A stretch of 39,225 nt of DNA from Clostridia bacterium (GTDB lineage Bacteria > Bacillota > Clostridia > UMGS1883), in the NCBI GenBank assembly GCA_017411435.1, contig JAFQQD010000019.1, positions 1 through 39,225 on the forward strand, in the 5' to 3' direction. The notes under the pieces were generated by a model, which had not been told where the DNA came from, searched no databases, and worked only from the letters and a program-made list of their open reading frames with translations. A program made the position numbers and the translations under genes. Of this stretch, positions 15,659 to 25,447 are shown piece after piece (the first letter of the stretch is position 1; each line of letters opens with the position of its first letter).

Positions 15659-16960
15659 TTGAGTGCACTAATTAAATATGTGGAAATCGGTTCCATCGCC
15701 GAGGAAATCGGTCTTGAAGCAGGCGACACTATTCTTGAAATAAATAATACCGAAATTAAGGATGTGCTTGACTACCGCTACCTTATAAATGATGAATTTA
15801 TCACGCTGAAGGTTCTGACAAAGCAGGGCGAAGAGGTTGAGGTTGATATTGAAAAGGATGCGTACGAGCCACTCGGCGTGGAATTTGAAAATTCGCTGAT
15901 GGACAAACCTCTTCACTGCACGAATAAGTGCGTATTCTGCTTTATTGACCAACTCCCCAAAGGGATGCGCGAAAGTCTTTATTTCAAGGATGACGATACG
16001 CGCCTTTCCTTTTTTCAGGGAAACTATGTCACTTTCACAAATTTAAGCGATGAGGAAATCGACAGGATTATACGCCTTCGTATAAGTCCTATCAATATTT
16101 CTGTACACACAATGAATCCCGATTTAAGAGTGAAAATGCTCAAAAATCCCAAGGCGGCAAATCTCCCGAAGATTATGCAGAAGCTTTGTGATAATGGCAT
16201 CATAATGAACTGCCAGATAGTTTTGTGCCCTGATTACAACGACAAGGAAGAACTTTCCTACACCATTGAAAAATTATATGAAATGCGTGAGTGCGTAAAG
16301 AGTGTGTCGGTCGTGCCTATCGGTCTGACAAAGCATCGCGAGGGGCTTTGCCCGATGCGCGGGGTGGATAGCGATATGGCAAAAGAAATTGTCCGTCAAG
16401 TCGAGGCGTGGCAGGAAAAGGCACGCGGGGAAATCGGCACAGGGTTTGTGTACGCTTCTGACGAGATTTACTTAAAAGCAAATCTCCCAATTCCCGAAAG
16501 CGATTGCTACTTTGGTTTTCCGCAGATTGAAAACGGAGTTGGAATGATTGCATCATTAAAGGATGAATTTGAAGATGCACTCAAGGATGCTGAAAGTTCA
16601 GACAAAAAGCGCACAGTTACAATCGTGACGGGTGCTTGTGTTCACGAAACAATGCAGGACATAGTCAGCCTTGCAAAAGAAAAGTTCCCCAACATAAAAG
16701 TAAATGTAGAAAAAATTATAAATAATTTCTTCGGCGAAGAAATTACCGTTTCAGGTCTTTTATGCGGATGCGATGTGATAGCTCAGCTTCGCGGAAAGGA
16801 TTTGGGCGATAATCTTATAATCACAAAAAATATGCTCCGTGACGGAGAAAATGTTCTCCTTGACGATGTTACCACGGAGGATATTGAAAAGGAACTCGAA
16901 ACCCAAATCATCGCAGTCGGCGACGACGGATACGAGCTTCTGGAGGCGATAGTTGGATAA
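15659..16960 (+). CDS. DUF512 radical SAM protein with PDZ domain
   Basis: I start the protein at the TTG at 15659, which has AAAGGAG 8 bases upstream. Earlier in-frame starts lie within the end of aspS. The 433 residues contain an N-terminal PDZ-like domain (about 5-60, GSIAEEIGLEAGDTILEINN) and a radical SAM cluster motif CTNKCVFC with Cys87, Cys91 and Cys94. A radical SAM barrel (FFQGNYVTFTNL, ISVHTMNPDLR) and the C-terminal DUF512 region (about 200-420) follow. The family is widespread in Clostridia next to der, and its substrate is unknown to me. Here the der gene is displaced by four secreted-protein genes. Confidence 0.9.
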   Translation: MSALIKYVEIGSIAEEIGLEAGDTILEINNTEIKDVLDYRYLINDEFITLKVLTKQGEEVEVDIEKDAYEPLGVEFENSLMDKPLHCTNKCVFCFIDQLPKGMRESLYFKDDDTRLSFFQGNYVTFTNLSDEEIDRIIRLRISPINISVHTMNPDLRVKMLKNPKAANLPKIMQKLCDNGIIMNCQIVLCPDYNDKEELSYTIEKLYEMRECVKSVSVVPIGLTKHREGLCPMRGVDSDMAKEIVRQVEAWQEKARGEIGTGFVYASDEIYLKANLPIPESDCYFGFPQIENGVGMIASLKDEFEDALKDAESSDKKRTVTIVTGACVHETMQDIVSLAKEKFPNIKVNVEKIINNFFGEEITVSGLLCGCDVIAQLRGKDLGDNLIITKNMLRDGENVLLDDVTTEDIEKELETQIIAVGDDGYELLEAIVG

Positions 16961-16972
16961 GGAGGTATCTTT

Positions 16973-19078
16973 ATGAAAAATAAAAGGTTCAGAATTTTAG
17001 GTCTGGTATTAAGTTTTGTTTTTATTTTCAACCTCTTTGTATTCGCTGAGGATACGGGCGAGATTTGTGTTGTTAACGATTTGGGCGATTATAAAATCAT
17101 TGCTGAAAAATATTATAATTATTATCGGGGAAATAAATTCCTCATGTATAAAAACTACGGTGTTACAGATAAAGAAGGTAACATCATAGTTGAGCAGAAG
17201 TATCTGGGAATACTTCCGCCCAGCGAAGGTCGTGCCGCATTTGCTATTGACGGGAAAATCGGCTTTTTCGATGAAAACTGGAAAGTCTGCATTGAACCAA
17301 AATACCATTTGAATCAAATCCCTTTCAGTGATATTTACTTTTCTGAAGGTCGTGCCGCTGTACCGAAAAAAGATGATTTAAGGGCTATGGTATGGGGATA
17401 TATAGACCGCGACGGTAATGAGGTTATTGATTTTATCTACGACAGTGCCTCTCATTTCAAAAACGGCGTTGCCGAGGTTGAACTCAGCGAAGAGGTTTAT
17501 CATAATACAATAAGAAAGTATGCTGTCATCGGCAAAGACGGTAGCATAATACATCCTTTCAAATTCGCTTATTCTCTTAAAAAAGATTACGAATACCTCT
17601 GGAAAGACCCTATTGAGGTTCAATTAAGTCAGAACCTTGTAGAATTAAACGGAAGAAGATATGAAAATTCCAACATAGAATATCCCTTTATAAATTATCT
17701 TGGTTTCAGCTACATTCCGCTTACCTATTATGGTTGCAGAATGCTCGGCATTAACTGCGACTGGACAGAGGAAACAGGCGTTGTCCTTTCAAGAGGCGGA
17801 GAAATGGCTGAGGATATAATAGGCGACAATGGTATGACCGAAAATGTTCTTGAAAAAGCGACTTTTTATAAAGGGAATCTTACTATTAACGGAACGGTTT
17901 ATGAATACGGTGACACCGCATATCCCTTAATTCACTACAAAAATGTAGTTTATATGCCCGTTCTTTGGCAGACGGGTATGGAAGCACTTGGTATAGAATA
18001 CAGTTTCCTCGGCGCAGAGCATATTGAAAATTCTGACAGAGGTTGTATGGTTTTTAATACAAATCAAACACCGATAGAAGACCATAATAAAGCGAATCTT
18101 GATAATTTCCGCACTATAGGTTATTATTCGTACGATTTATTTGAAGAGCCTCTTGAAAATCTCCAGACAAATAAGCTGACGCATATTATGTACGCATTTC
18201 TTATACCGCAGAAGGACGGTAGTGTTCTTCCTCTTGCAGAGGAGGAAAATGTCCGTCAGCTTATAGAAAAGGCACACAATGATAACTGCAAGGTTTATAT
18301 TGCAGTGGGCGGATGGTCGTATAATGACATACCGCTTCAGTCCACCTTTGAAGAAGCCGCCAGGAACTCCGAAACACGCAAAAAGCTTGTAGAAAGCATT
18401 ATAAGCGTAGTAGAGGATTACGGTTTTGACGGGGTGGAGCTTGACTGGGAATACCCTCAGGCATCATCTGCAAAGGATTATGAGTCACTTATTCTCGAGC
18501 TTGATAAAGAGCTTGAATCGCGCGGAAAGCACTTAACTGCAGCATTAAACGGTGCATGGTCACAGACCGAGGGTCCCGAGGTTTCAAAGTATGTCTCTGA
18601 TGCGTGTCTTGATGCGTTTGAATTCATAAGCGTAATGAGCTACGATATGAATAACGATGCTCACAGTCCTTTCTGGTTTGCAAACACCTCGATAGACTAC
18701 TGGCTGTACAGGGAAGTCCCTGCCGATAAAATCGTACTGGGTATGCCTCTTTATGCAAGACCGACATTTATGCAGTATAGACATCTTGTGGAAAAGGATA
18801 AATCCCTTGCCTATACCGATTTTGCAGAAGTTGACGGCAAGGAGTCACACTACAACGGAATTCCCACTCTTTGCAAAAAGACAATTCTCGCCGCAAAAAA
18901 GGCAGGCGGAGTTATGCTTTTTGACGTGAACGAGGACACAAATGACGAAACGAGTATTGTTTCTATGATAGATTCTACACTTTCTTATATCGAAAATAAT
19001 GGTTATGAAAATATAACCTCCCTTGAATTTCTCGAAAAGGCAGACAATGTAGAAGAGCTTATTGGTATAATTCAGTAA
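16973..19078 (+). CDS. secreted WG-repeat / stalk-domain / GH18 glycoside hydrolase
   Basis: The 701-residue protein starts with a signal peptide (about 1-25, ending VFAED). WG-type repeats follow (about 50-180; GKIGFFDENWKVCIEPKY, WGYIDRDGNEVIDF), then two stalk modules (about 215-270 and 290-345), then a GH18 chitinase-like barrel from about 378 to 680. Active-site strands are visible: AVGGWSY (SxGG position), DGVELDWEYP with Asp486, Asp491 and catalytic acid Glu493, and MSYD. The second acidic position of the usual DxxDxDxE is Glu489 instead of Asp. GH18 enzymes cleave chitin or peptidoglycan-type N-acetylglucosamine links outside the cell. The gene follows the DUF512 gene by 12 bases with TAAGGAGG at the junction. 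Confidence 0.85.
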   Translation: MKNKRFRILGLVLSFVFIFNLFVFAEDTGEICVVNDLGDYKIIAEKYYNYYRGNKFLMYKNYGVTDKEGNIIVEQKYLGILPPSEGRAAFAIDGKIGFFDENWKVCIEPKYHLNQIPFSDIYFSEGRAAVPKKDDLRAMVWGYIDRDGNEVIDFIYDSASHFKNGVAEVELSEEVYHNTIRKYAVIGKDGSIIHPFKFAYSLKKDYEYLWKDPIEVQLSQNLVELNGRRYENSNIEYPFINYLGFSYIPLTYYGCRMLGINCDWTEETGVVLSRGGEMAEDIIGDNGMTENVLEKATFYKGNLTINGTVYEYGDTAYPLIHYKNVVYMPVLWQTGMEALGIEYSFLGAEHIENSDRGCMVFNTNQTPIEDHNKANLDNFRTIGYYSYDLFEEPLENLQTNKLTHIMYAFLIPQKDGSVLPLAEEENVRQLIEKAHNDNCKVYIAVGGWSYNDIPLQSTFEEAARNSETRKKLVESIISVVEDYGFDGVELDWEYPQASSAKDYESLILELDKELESRGKHLTAALNGAWSQTEGPEVSKYVSDACLDAFEFISVMSYDMNNDAHSPFWFANTSIDYWLYREVPADKIVLGMPLYARPTFMQYRHLVEKDKSLAYTDFAEVDGKESHYNGIPTLCKKTILAAKKAGGVMLFDVNEDTNDETSIVSMIDSTLSYIENNGYENITSLEFLEKADNVEELIGIIQ

Positions 19079-19090
19079 GGAGGTATCTTT

Positions 19091-20758
19091 ATGAAAAAAC
19101 TTGCAGTTTTATTTTCAGTTTTTATTCTTTCTATGGCATCAAATGCGTATGCAAAAGAGGTTGCAACAATTCCTTCTTTTGATGTGCATTTCAACGGAAA
19201 CAAAGTTGAGAGCGAATTTAGAGAATACCCACTGCTTGTATACAAAGATATTACATACTTTCCCATGACCTATTTTGACAGCCGTCATCTCGGACTTACA
19301 ACCGAGTGGGATGAATCCACCCGTACATTAAGTATAAATAAAGAAAGTATCAGCGCTTCTTTAAGAGATTATAAAGCGGAGCGTAAAAATTCAAAGTCGC
19401 AGTATGTTACAATATGCGATTTTAACATTAAGATACATGGAAATCTGATAGATAACAGTAAAGAGGAATATCCCTTTATTACATTTCGAGATGTAACCTA
19501 TTTTCCTCTCACATGGAGATATGCTTATGAACTTTTTTCATGGCATTATGAGTTTTCTCCCGAAAAAGGACTTTCTATTGAGGGTGGTGGGAGGTCACAG
19601 AATGTAAGGCTTCCTTATCTTGACGGAGTTTTTTCTTGTGATGAGGACTACTATTATTATGTTGGCTACAAGGATGGCAAACAAAGCATTTACAGAGCTG
19701 ATATTAACAATACAGAGAATTATACAACAATATACGATTTTCCGTACAATTACAGCAGCAGTACCGGCAAGTGTATAACCTCAATAATTTCCGATATGGG
19801 CAATATATATTTTAGATACCATGTTGGAAGCAACCTAATGGGAAGCTTACTTTATGTAAAAATAAATCCTGATGGTACAGCCGTTGAGGAAGCACCGAAA
19901 AATTACACACATTCAGTGCGTGCAGACACTACATATTATAAGGAAACTGCCGATATGTCCCTCGTTGTAAAGCATGATTATTTCGATGCACCTTCACGGT
20001 TTTATTACACCATAGCCGGTGTTGAGCACGAGGCACAAATGCACCCCGACAAGCCTCATGTCAGGGCGTATCAGGAGGGGAAAAACGCAAGTGATTCCGT
20101 AAGCAGTGATAGTTTAATACAAATTCTTGGCAACAACATTTACTTTGTCGGAAAAAACCTTCAATCCGACACGGACAGTGCCCTGTATCGTATAAACACC
20201 GAAACAGGCGCAACCGAAAAGCTGCTTGAAAATGTTGGTGCTTTTCACGCTTATTTTGGCAACTCGGAGGATTATTATGAGGGCTGGAATTGGAGAGAGT
20301 CTGCCGACGAAAATCAAATAGGTGATAATATCATTTTTGACAGAGGTGGCGTTTTACATAGTTACAATGTAAAAACAGGTGTTGTAACACAAATGGGCGG
20401 TACTAAAAACGGAAAGTTTATAGCAGGGCTTGGTTCACGCCATTATATAGCACAGCAAAACCTCGAAACAAAGGAAGAGTTTATAACACAGTTTGGTGTG
20501 CCTTACAGCGGAAACATATATAACCCGATACGCGTCAGTACAAAGGGCGGAGCGAAAATGTACACTTTCGGAAACAATCTTGTGTATCGGGCACTCTCCG
20601 AAATGCCTGAGGATGAAATAAGACTCGCCGTGTTCAAAAATACAGTTGGAGGTTTTTATTCGTCAGATGTGGCAAAAAGTGTATATGTAAATGACAACAC
20701 GATTTTATACTCACTTTCAGGAAATGATGAAACTATTGTAAAAGTTGATTTTAATTAA
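19091..20758 (+). CDS. secreted stalk-domain protein, tandem paralogue 1
   Basis: The protein is 555 aa with a signal peptide (about 1-21, NAYA-KEV). Two stalk modules have their YFPMT core at 56-60 and YFPLTW at 137-142. About 380 residues of beta-rich sequence follow, with repeated short segments such as DYYYYVGYKDGKQSIYRADI and SALYRINTETGATEK that look like a beta-propeller of the DUF5050 kind. No enzyme motif, lipobox or sortase signal is present. Its upstream 20 bases (AAGGAGGTATCTTTATGAAA) are identical to those of the GH18 gene, so the ribosome site was copied with the gene family. It lies 12 bases after the GH18 gene. An envelope-binding or sensing role is only a guess. Confidence 0.8.
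   Translation: MKKLAVLFSVFILSMASNAYAKEVATIPSFDVHFNGNKVESEFREYPLLVYKDITYFPMTYFDSRHLGLTTEWDESTRTLSINKESISASLRDYKAERKNSKSQYVTICDFNIKIHGNLIDNSKEEYPFITFRDVTYFPLTWRYAYELFSWHYEFSPEKGLSIEGGGRSQNVRLPYLDGVFSCDEDYYYYVGYKDGKQSIYRADINNTENYTTIYDFPYNYSSSTGKCITSIISDMGNIYFRYHVGSNLMGSLLYVKINPDGTAVEEAPKNYTHSVRADTTYYKETADMSLVVKHDYFDAPSRFYYTIAGVEHEAQMHPDKPHVRAYQEGKNASDSVSSDSLIQILGNNIYFVGKNLQSDTDSALYRINTETGATEKLLENVGAFHAYFGNSEDYYEGWNWRESADENQIGDNIIFDRGGVLHSYNVKTGVVTQMGGTKNGKFIAGLGSRHYIAQQNLETKEEFITQFGVPYSGNIYNPIRVSTKGGAKMYTFGNNLVYRALSEMPEDEIRLAVFKNTVGGFYSSDVAKSVYVNDNTILYSLSGNDETIVKVDFN
19133..19294 (+). repeat. 162-base block nearly identical to 20812-20973
   Basis: By hand alignment this block and its partner differ at about nine positions, mostly third codon positions. 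They cover the end of the signal peptide and the first stalk module of paralogues 1 and 2. Identity falls sharply right after it. Confidence 0.85.
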
Positions 20759-20769
20759 GGGGGTATTTT

Positions 20770-22410
20770 ATGAAAAAAATTGCAATTGTTTTCACATTAA
20801 TCATCCTTTGTATGGCATCAAATGCGTATGCAAAAGAGGTTGCTACAATCCCTTCTTTTGATGTGCATTTCAACGGAAACAAAGTTGAGAGCGAATACAG
20901 AGAATATCCTCTGCTTGTATACAAAGATATTACATACTTCCCGATGACCTATTTTGACAGCCGTCATCTCGGCATTGAAACACAGTGGGATGAAGAATCA
21001 AATACACTTACTATATCAAGGACTAATATAAACTCTATTCTTACTGCTTATAAAAGCGAAAGTAAGAATTCTGCAAAAAACGATGTAACTATTTGCGATT
21101 TCAATATAATCGTAAACGGAACAAAAATTGATAACAAAGCAGAGCCTTATCCGCTTTTAACCTTCCGTGATGTGACATACTTCCCCCTTACATGGCGTTT
21201 TGCAGTGGATATGTTTCATTGGGAATATTCTTTCGACAGTGAGAGTGGACTTACCATAAATTCAGCCAACCACAAAATAAAGATGCTTGATTTATCTTCT
21301 CTTGAAATGGTCGGTGCATATGCCGGTTTTACCTGTGACGGAGAATACTATTACCATCACAACTCGGCTAACGGCAATATATATAGAACCCCTGTTGACG
21401 ACCTTGATAATCAGGAGATTATCTGCAATATCGGAAGCGGAATCCCTGCAGGACTTGGCTTTTCAGACGGCAAAGTATTTTTGAATTACCATAGTGGCGG
21501 TGCTACTATGGGAACGACCTATCAATACTATATCAATAAAGATAAAACCCTTACCGAAGCTAACCCGCCTCGTTCGACTATGTTAGGGGCAGTAAGTTAC
21601 TATCGTGCTTATGGCGACGGCGTTACGGCTGAACTCTCTTTCTTTACGGGAACTTGGGAATTCTGCTACTATAGCGGAGAAAATAAGACCGAGGTTGAAA
21701 TACCTGGCATATCCTTTGGTACGCCGGGACGACATTCATCAAACGAGGTTATCCCTCCGCAGATTGTGGGAGATAATATTTATGTAATCGGCTATAAGGG
21801 CGAAGAGGAAACAAAAATCTTGTATTCCATAAATGTTGAAAACGGTGAAATTTCAGAAATCGCTTCAAATGTTGATAATTTTGTGGCTTATGATACTTTC
21901 GTCAGTAGAAAAAACAACAGCAGAATAAAAATAATCTACTCTGCCGAAGGTAAACTTTATCAATATCTTACAGAAACAAAAGAGCTTTTTGAAATCGACA
22001 ACGATTCAAAACCGCTTGTCATGATGGTGCCCATGATTAGAAAAGATATCAGCACTACTGTAACTAATCCCTATACGGGTATGTATGTTGTAACGGGTGA
22101 TGATGAAGGCTACAGCGTGTTTATGTTTGACGACTATAGAGGAATAGACCCGTCTCCGCGTCAGGGTACTTTAATTATGGAGTTTTCTCCAAAAACAAGT
22201 TTCAGTTATCAAAACGGCTATTTAATAGCAAGAGATAAATCTGAAAATCCCAAGGCAAGGCTTGTTGTTTTCGACCCTTGGAACGGTTTTTATGTAATGT
22301 CGCCTTTCAAAAGTGCAGATGATGCGACTGCAATTACTATTTTTGGAAACACCCTGATTTACAGAAATATAGAAACAGGAGAATTTTGCGTAGTTGAATT
22401 AAAAATTTAA
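20770..22410 (+). CDS. secreted stalk-domain protein, tandem paralogue 2
   Basis: The 546-residue protein has the same plan as its neighbours: signal peptide (about 1-21), two stalk modules (cores YFPMT at about 56-60, YFPLTW at about 138-143), then a long propeller-like region (DNIYVIGYKGEEETKILYSI, NVENGEISEIASNVDNF). Its first stalk module is almost identical to paralogue 1. Its second module ([19 protein letters not shown]) and the signal-peptide core (TLIILC) are closer to paralogue 3, so the gene is a mosaic. It is 11 bases downstream of paralogue 1, with a GGGGG-type ribosome site. Function unknown. Confidence 0.8.
   Translation: MKKIAIVFTLIILCMASNAYAKEVATIPSFDVHFNGNKVESEYREYPLLVYKDITYFPMTYFDSRHLGIETQWDEESNTLTISRTNINSILTAYKSESKNSAKNDVTICDFNIIVNGTKIDNKAEPYPLLTFRDVTYFPLTWRFAVDMFHWEYSFDSESGLTINSANHKIKMLDLSSLEMVGAYAGFTCDGEYYYHHNSANGNIYRTPVDDLDNQEIICNIGSGIPAGLGFSDGKVFLNYHSGGATMGTTYQYYINKDKTLTEANPPRSTMLGAVSYYRAYGDGVTAELSFFTGTWEFCYYSGENKTEVEIPGISFGTPGRHSSNEVIPPQIVGDNIYVIGYKGEEETKILYSINVENGEISEIASNVDNFVAYDTFVSRKNNSRIKIIYSAEGKLYQYLTETKELFEIDNDSKPLVMMVPMIRKDISTTVTNPYTGMYVVTGDDEGYSVFMFDDYRGIDPSPRQGTLIMEFSPKTSFSYQNGYLIARDKSENPKARLVVFDPWNGFYVMSPFKSADDATAITIFGNTLIYRNIETGEFCVVELKI
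20812..20973 (+). repeat. 162-base block nearly identical to 19133-19294
   Basis: This is the second copy of the first-stalk-module block, inside paralogue 2. It marks a recent duplication or gene-conversion tract. Confidence 0.85.
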
Positions 22411-22425
22411 TCAGGAGGTACTCTT

Positions 22426-24081
22426 ATGAAAAAACTTGCAATTCTTTTTACATTAATCATCCTTTGTTTTGCATCAAATGTTTGTGCAAAAGAGGCTGCA
22501 AATATCCCTGCCTGCTCCGTTACACTATCGGGACAGAATGTGGATAACAGTTACAGACAGTATCCCCTTTTGCAGTATAGGGATATTGTGTACTTCCCTA
22601 TGACATATTACGATTGCCGTTTCCTCGGCGTTGCCACCAAGTGGAATGCTGATACAAACACGCTTGAAATTACAAAAGAAAATATTTCAGGTGCATACCG
22701 TAACTATAACTGGGAATGGAAAAACGGTAAATTAAACGAAATCAGCATCTGCAATTTCAATATTATTGTAAACGGAAAAGAAATTGACAACAAGAACGAG
22801 GAATATCCCCTTATTCTTTTCCGTGATGTTACCTACTTCCCTCTTACATGGCGTTTTGCAGTTGACGAATTCGGTTGGGAATACAGTTATGACGATAAAA
22901 ACGGACTTGTGATAAATGCAGATAATTATATCTGCAAAACACTCAAGCTTCCCGATTTAAGAACGCAAACAGTTCCGAATGCGGCAACCGACGGTACATA
23001 TTATTACTATACCGGTAATGACAGAAAGATTTACCGCGCTCCCGTAGATAATCCATCCGCAAATGAGCTTATTCTTACTACTGCACCTAACGGTTATGCC
23101 GAATACGGAAATAACCTTATAGGCTTTTCTGTTCAGGATAGTGGCACATATCTATCCTTCCGCACAGGAAATTCAATGGGCACAAATTACCGCTACAAGA
23201 TAAATCCCGACGGCTCTGTTGAAGAATCAGAGGAAGGAAATTACTCACAGGGCTTTGTTGGTGGGAATGAATACATTTATGACCTTGACGGCTACACAGT
23301 AAAGGTTTTCCGCGGCGGTGGTCCCGGTACTTCAAGAGTTATTTATTATAAGGACGGAAACGAGAACTACTCAGAAATCCTTGCTGAAAACATGATTTTT
23401 GCAGAAAAGAAGCATCCTTCTTACGACAGTTGGCAAGGGCGCGAGGGGCGTGACTATAACGATATTCAAATAATCGGAAATAACATTTATCTAACGGGAT
23501 ATAATACGACTGACGAAAATAACAGTTCACTTTACTGCTACAATCTTGACACTCAAACGCTTACACCATTGATTGAAAATGTGACGAATTTCCTCGCCTT
23601 TACGGGTTGGGATAACGAGACAAAGTCAAACAGCGAGATGATAGTATATTCTCGAGATGGCAAGATGTACCGCTACAGTGGCGCAAGCGGTAAAACAATT
23701 GTAATCAATAACAATTCACTGCCTCTTATACGCGGTGTATGCTATAGCGACACTCTCTATCTTCATACCGAGAATGAGGAAAAAACAGTTGTGGAAATGT
23801 ACCTTGGTTATGGCATAGGCAGTGCAGCAGGAGCACATATTTTCGAGACTACACTTCCTACTGATTCTCAAATTCTTGACGGTAGACTTGTAACTCATTC
23901 CTACGGAGAGACTGACGGCGACAAAGATATACGCACTTGCGTATTTCTCTATGGAAATACCTTCCGTTCAAGCGACAATATACGAGATATTTTTATCCAT
24001 AATGGCATAATGTTGTACAGACCATTTGAAGAAAATATGATTGTGGAAGTAGATTTGAATAAAACTTTTTATCCTAACTAA
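22426..24081 (+). CDS. secreted stalk-domain protein, tandem paralogue 3
   Basis: The 551 residues show a signal peptide (about 1-21, NVCA-KEA), two stalk modules (cores YFPMT and YFPLTW) and a propeller-like C-terminal region with segments such as [33 protein letters not shown] and [11 protein letters not shown]. It is the most diverged of the three in the first module but shares its second module and signal-peptide core with paralogue 2. Start ATG 22426 has CAGGAGG in front, 15 bases after the previous stop. der follows after 20 bases, so the whole run may be one transcript. Function unknown. Confidence 0.8.
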   Translation: MKKLAILFTLIILCFASNVCAKEAANIPACSVTLSGQNVDNSYRQYPLLQYRDIVYFPMTYYDCRFLGVATKWNADTNTLEITKENISGAYRNYNWEWKNGKLNEISICNFNIIVNGKEIDNKNEEYPLILFRDVTYFPLTWRFAVDEFGWEYSYDDKNGLVINADNYICKTLKLPDLRTQTVPNAATDGTYYYYTGNDRKIYRAPVDNPSANELILTTAPNGYAEYGNNLIGFSVQDSGTYLSFRTGNSMGTNYRYKINPDGSVEESEEGNYSQGFVGGNEYIYDLDGYTVKVFRGGGPGTSRVIYYKDGNENYSEILAENMIFAEKKHPSYDSWQGREGRDYNDIQIIGNNIYLTGYNTTDENNSSLYCYNLDTQTLTPLIENVTNFLAFTGWDNETKSNSEMIVYSRDGKMYRYSGASGKTIVINNNSLPLIRGVCYSDTLYLHTENEEKTVVEMYLGYGIGSAAGAHIFETTLPTDSQILDGRLVTHSYGETDGDKDIRTCVFLYGNTFRSSDNIRDIFIHNGIMLYRPFEENMIVEVDLNKTFYPN

Positions 24082-24101
24082 CCAAGAAAGGGGCAGGTAA
24101 A

Positions 24102-25427
24102 ATGTCAAAGCCCATTATTGCCATTGTTGGCAGACCGAATGTTGGTAAATCCACATTATTTAATAAAATAGCAGGTAAGCGTATATCTATTGTAGAGGAT
24201 ACGCCCGGTGTTACGCGTGACAGAATTTTTGCCGATGGCGAATGGTGCGGCAAAACCTTTACAATGATTGACACAGGCGGTATCGAGCCTTATTCCAAGG
24301 ATATTATCCTTGAACAGATGAGAATGCAGGCAGAACTTGCGATAGATATGGCGCATGTAATAATTTTCATGACCGATATTCGTGACGGTATGACCGCTGC
24401 CGACCAGGAAGTTTGCACAATGCTGCAAAAGTCGGGCAAGCCTATCGTACTTGTTGTAAACAAGGTTGACTCCCCCGGCGAGCCTCCGCTTGATTTTTAC
24501 GAGTTTTATAATCTCGGTCTTGGCGACCCGATTGCTATTTCCTCGCTTCATAAAATGGGCGTTGGCGATGTGCTTGACGAATGTGTGAAGTACTTCCCCT
24601 CTGCAGAAGAAGAGGAAGAAGACGATACAATCAAAATTGCTATCGTTGGCAAGCCCAACGCGGGCAAGAGCTCACTTGTAAACAAACTCCTTGGCGAAAA
24701 TCGAGTAATTGTATCAAACATTGCAGGAACAACTCGCGACAGCATTGACACACTTTACGAGCGTGACGGAGAAAAGTATACTCTTATCGATACTGCCGGT
24801 ATCCGCAGAAAAGCAAAGGTTACAGACTCGCTTGAGCGCTACAGCGTTATCCGTTCATACAGTGCGGTGGAAAGATGCGATGTGTGTCTTATCATGATAG
24901 ATGCAACAGAAGGTATTTCCGAACAGGACGCTAAAATTGCAGGCTACGCTCACGATGAGGGCAAGGCTTCCATCATTTGCGTGAATAAATGGGATTTGGT
25001 TGAAAAAGATAACGGCAGCGTTAACGAATTCACAAAGGAAATCCACGAAAGATTAAGTTTCATGACCTACGCGCCCATACTATTTATCTCAGCGCAGACA
25101 GGTCAAAGGCTTGACAAGATTTTTGAACTTGTGACCTATGTAACAAATCAGAACTCAATGCGTCTTCAGACGGGTGTTCTTAACGACTGTTTAGCCGAGG
25201 CAACAATGCGCGTTCAGCCCCCGAGTGATAAGGGTAAGAGATTAAAGCTTTACTATATGACTCAGGTGAGCACAAAGCCACCTACATTCGTTATATTTGT
25301 AAACGACCACGAGCTTGCTCATTTCAGCTATATCCGTTATATAGAAAACTGTATCAGAGATGCCTTTAATCTTAAGGCTACTCCGCTTAAGTTTATTGTG
25401 AGGGAAAGAAGTAAAGAAACAAAATAA
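24102..25427 (+). CDS. der: ribosome biogenesis GTPase Der (EngA)
   Basis: Der is the essential double-GTPase that helps 50S subunit assembly. The 441-residue protein has two tandem GTPase domains and a C-terminal KH-like domain. The first G1 motif is GRPNVGKST at 10-18 with DTGG and NKVD. The second is GKPNAGKSS at 183-191 with DTAGI and NKWD. The C-terminal domain (about 350-441) ends [15 protein letters not shown]. It has a good AAAGGGG ribosome site. In related genomes it directly follows the DUF512 gene and precedes plsY and gpsA; only the second part of that order is intact here. Confidence 0.97.
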   Translation: MSKPIIAIVGRPNVGKSTLFNKIAGKRISIVEDTPGVTRDRIFADGEWCGKTFTMIDTGGIEPYSKDIILEQMRMQAELAIDMAHVIIFMTDIRDGMTAADQEVCTMLQKSGKPIVLVVNKVDSPGEPPLDFYEFYNLGLGDPIAISSLHKMGVGDVLDECVKYFPSAEEEEEDDTIKIAIVGKPNAGKSSLVNKLLGENRVIVSNIAGTTRDSIDTLYERDGEKYTLIDTAGIRRKAKVTDSLERYSVIRSYSAVERCDVCLIMIDATEGISEQDAKIAGYAHDEGKASIICVNKWDLVEKDNGSVNEFTKEIHERLSFMTYAPILFISAQTGQRLDKIFELVTYVTNQNSMRLQTGVLNDCLAEATMRVQPPSDKGKRLKLYYMTQVSTKPPTFVIFVNDHELAHFSYIRYIENCIRDAFNLKATPLKFIVRERSKETK

Positions 25428-25447
25428 GTTCGAAAGGGTTTGATAGT

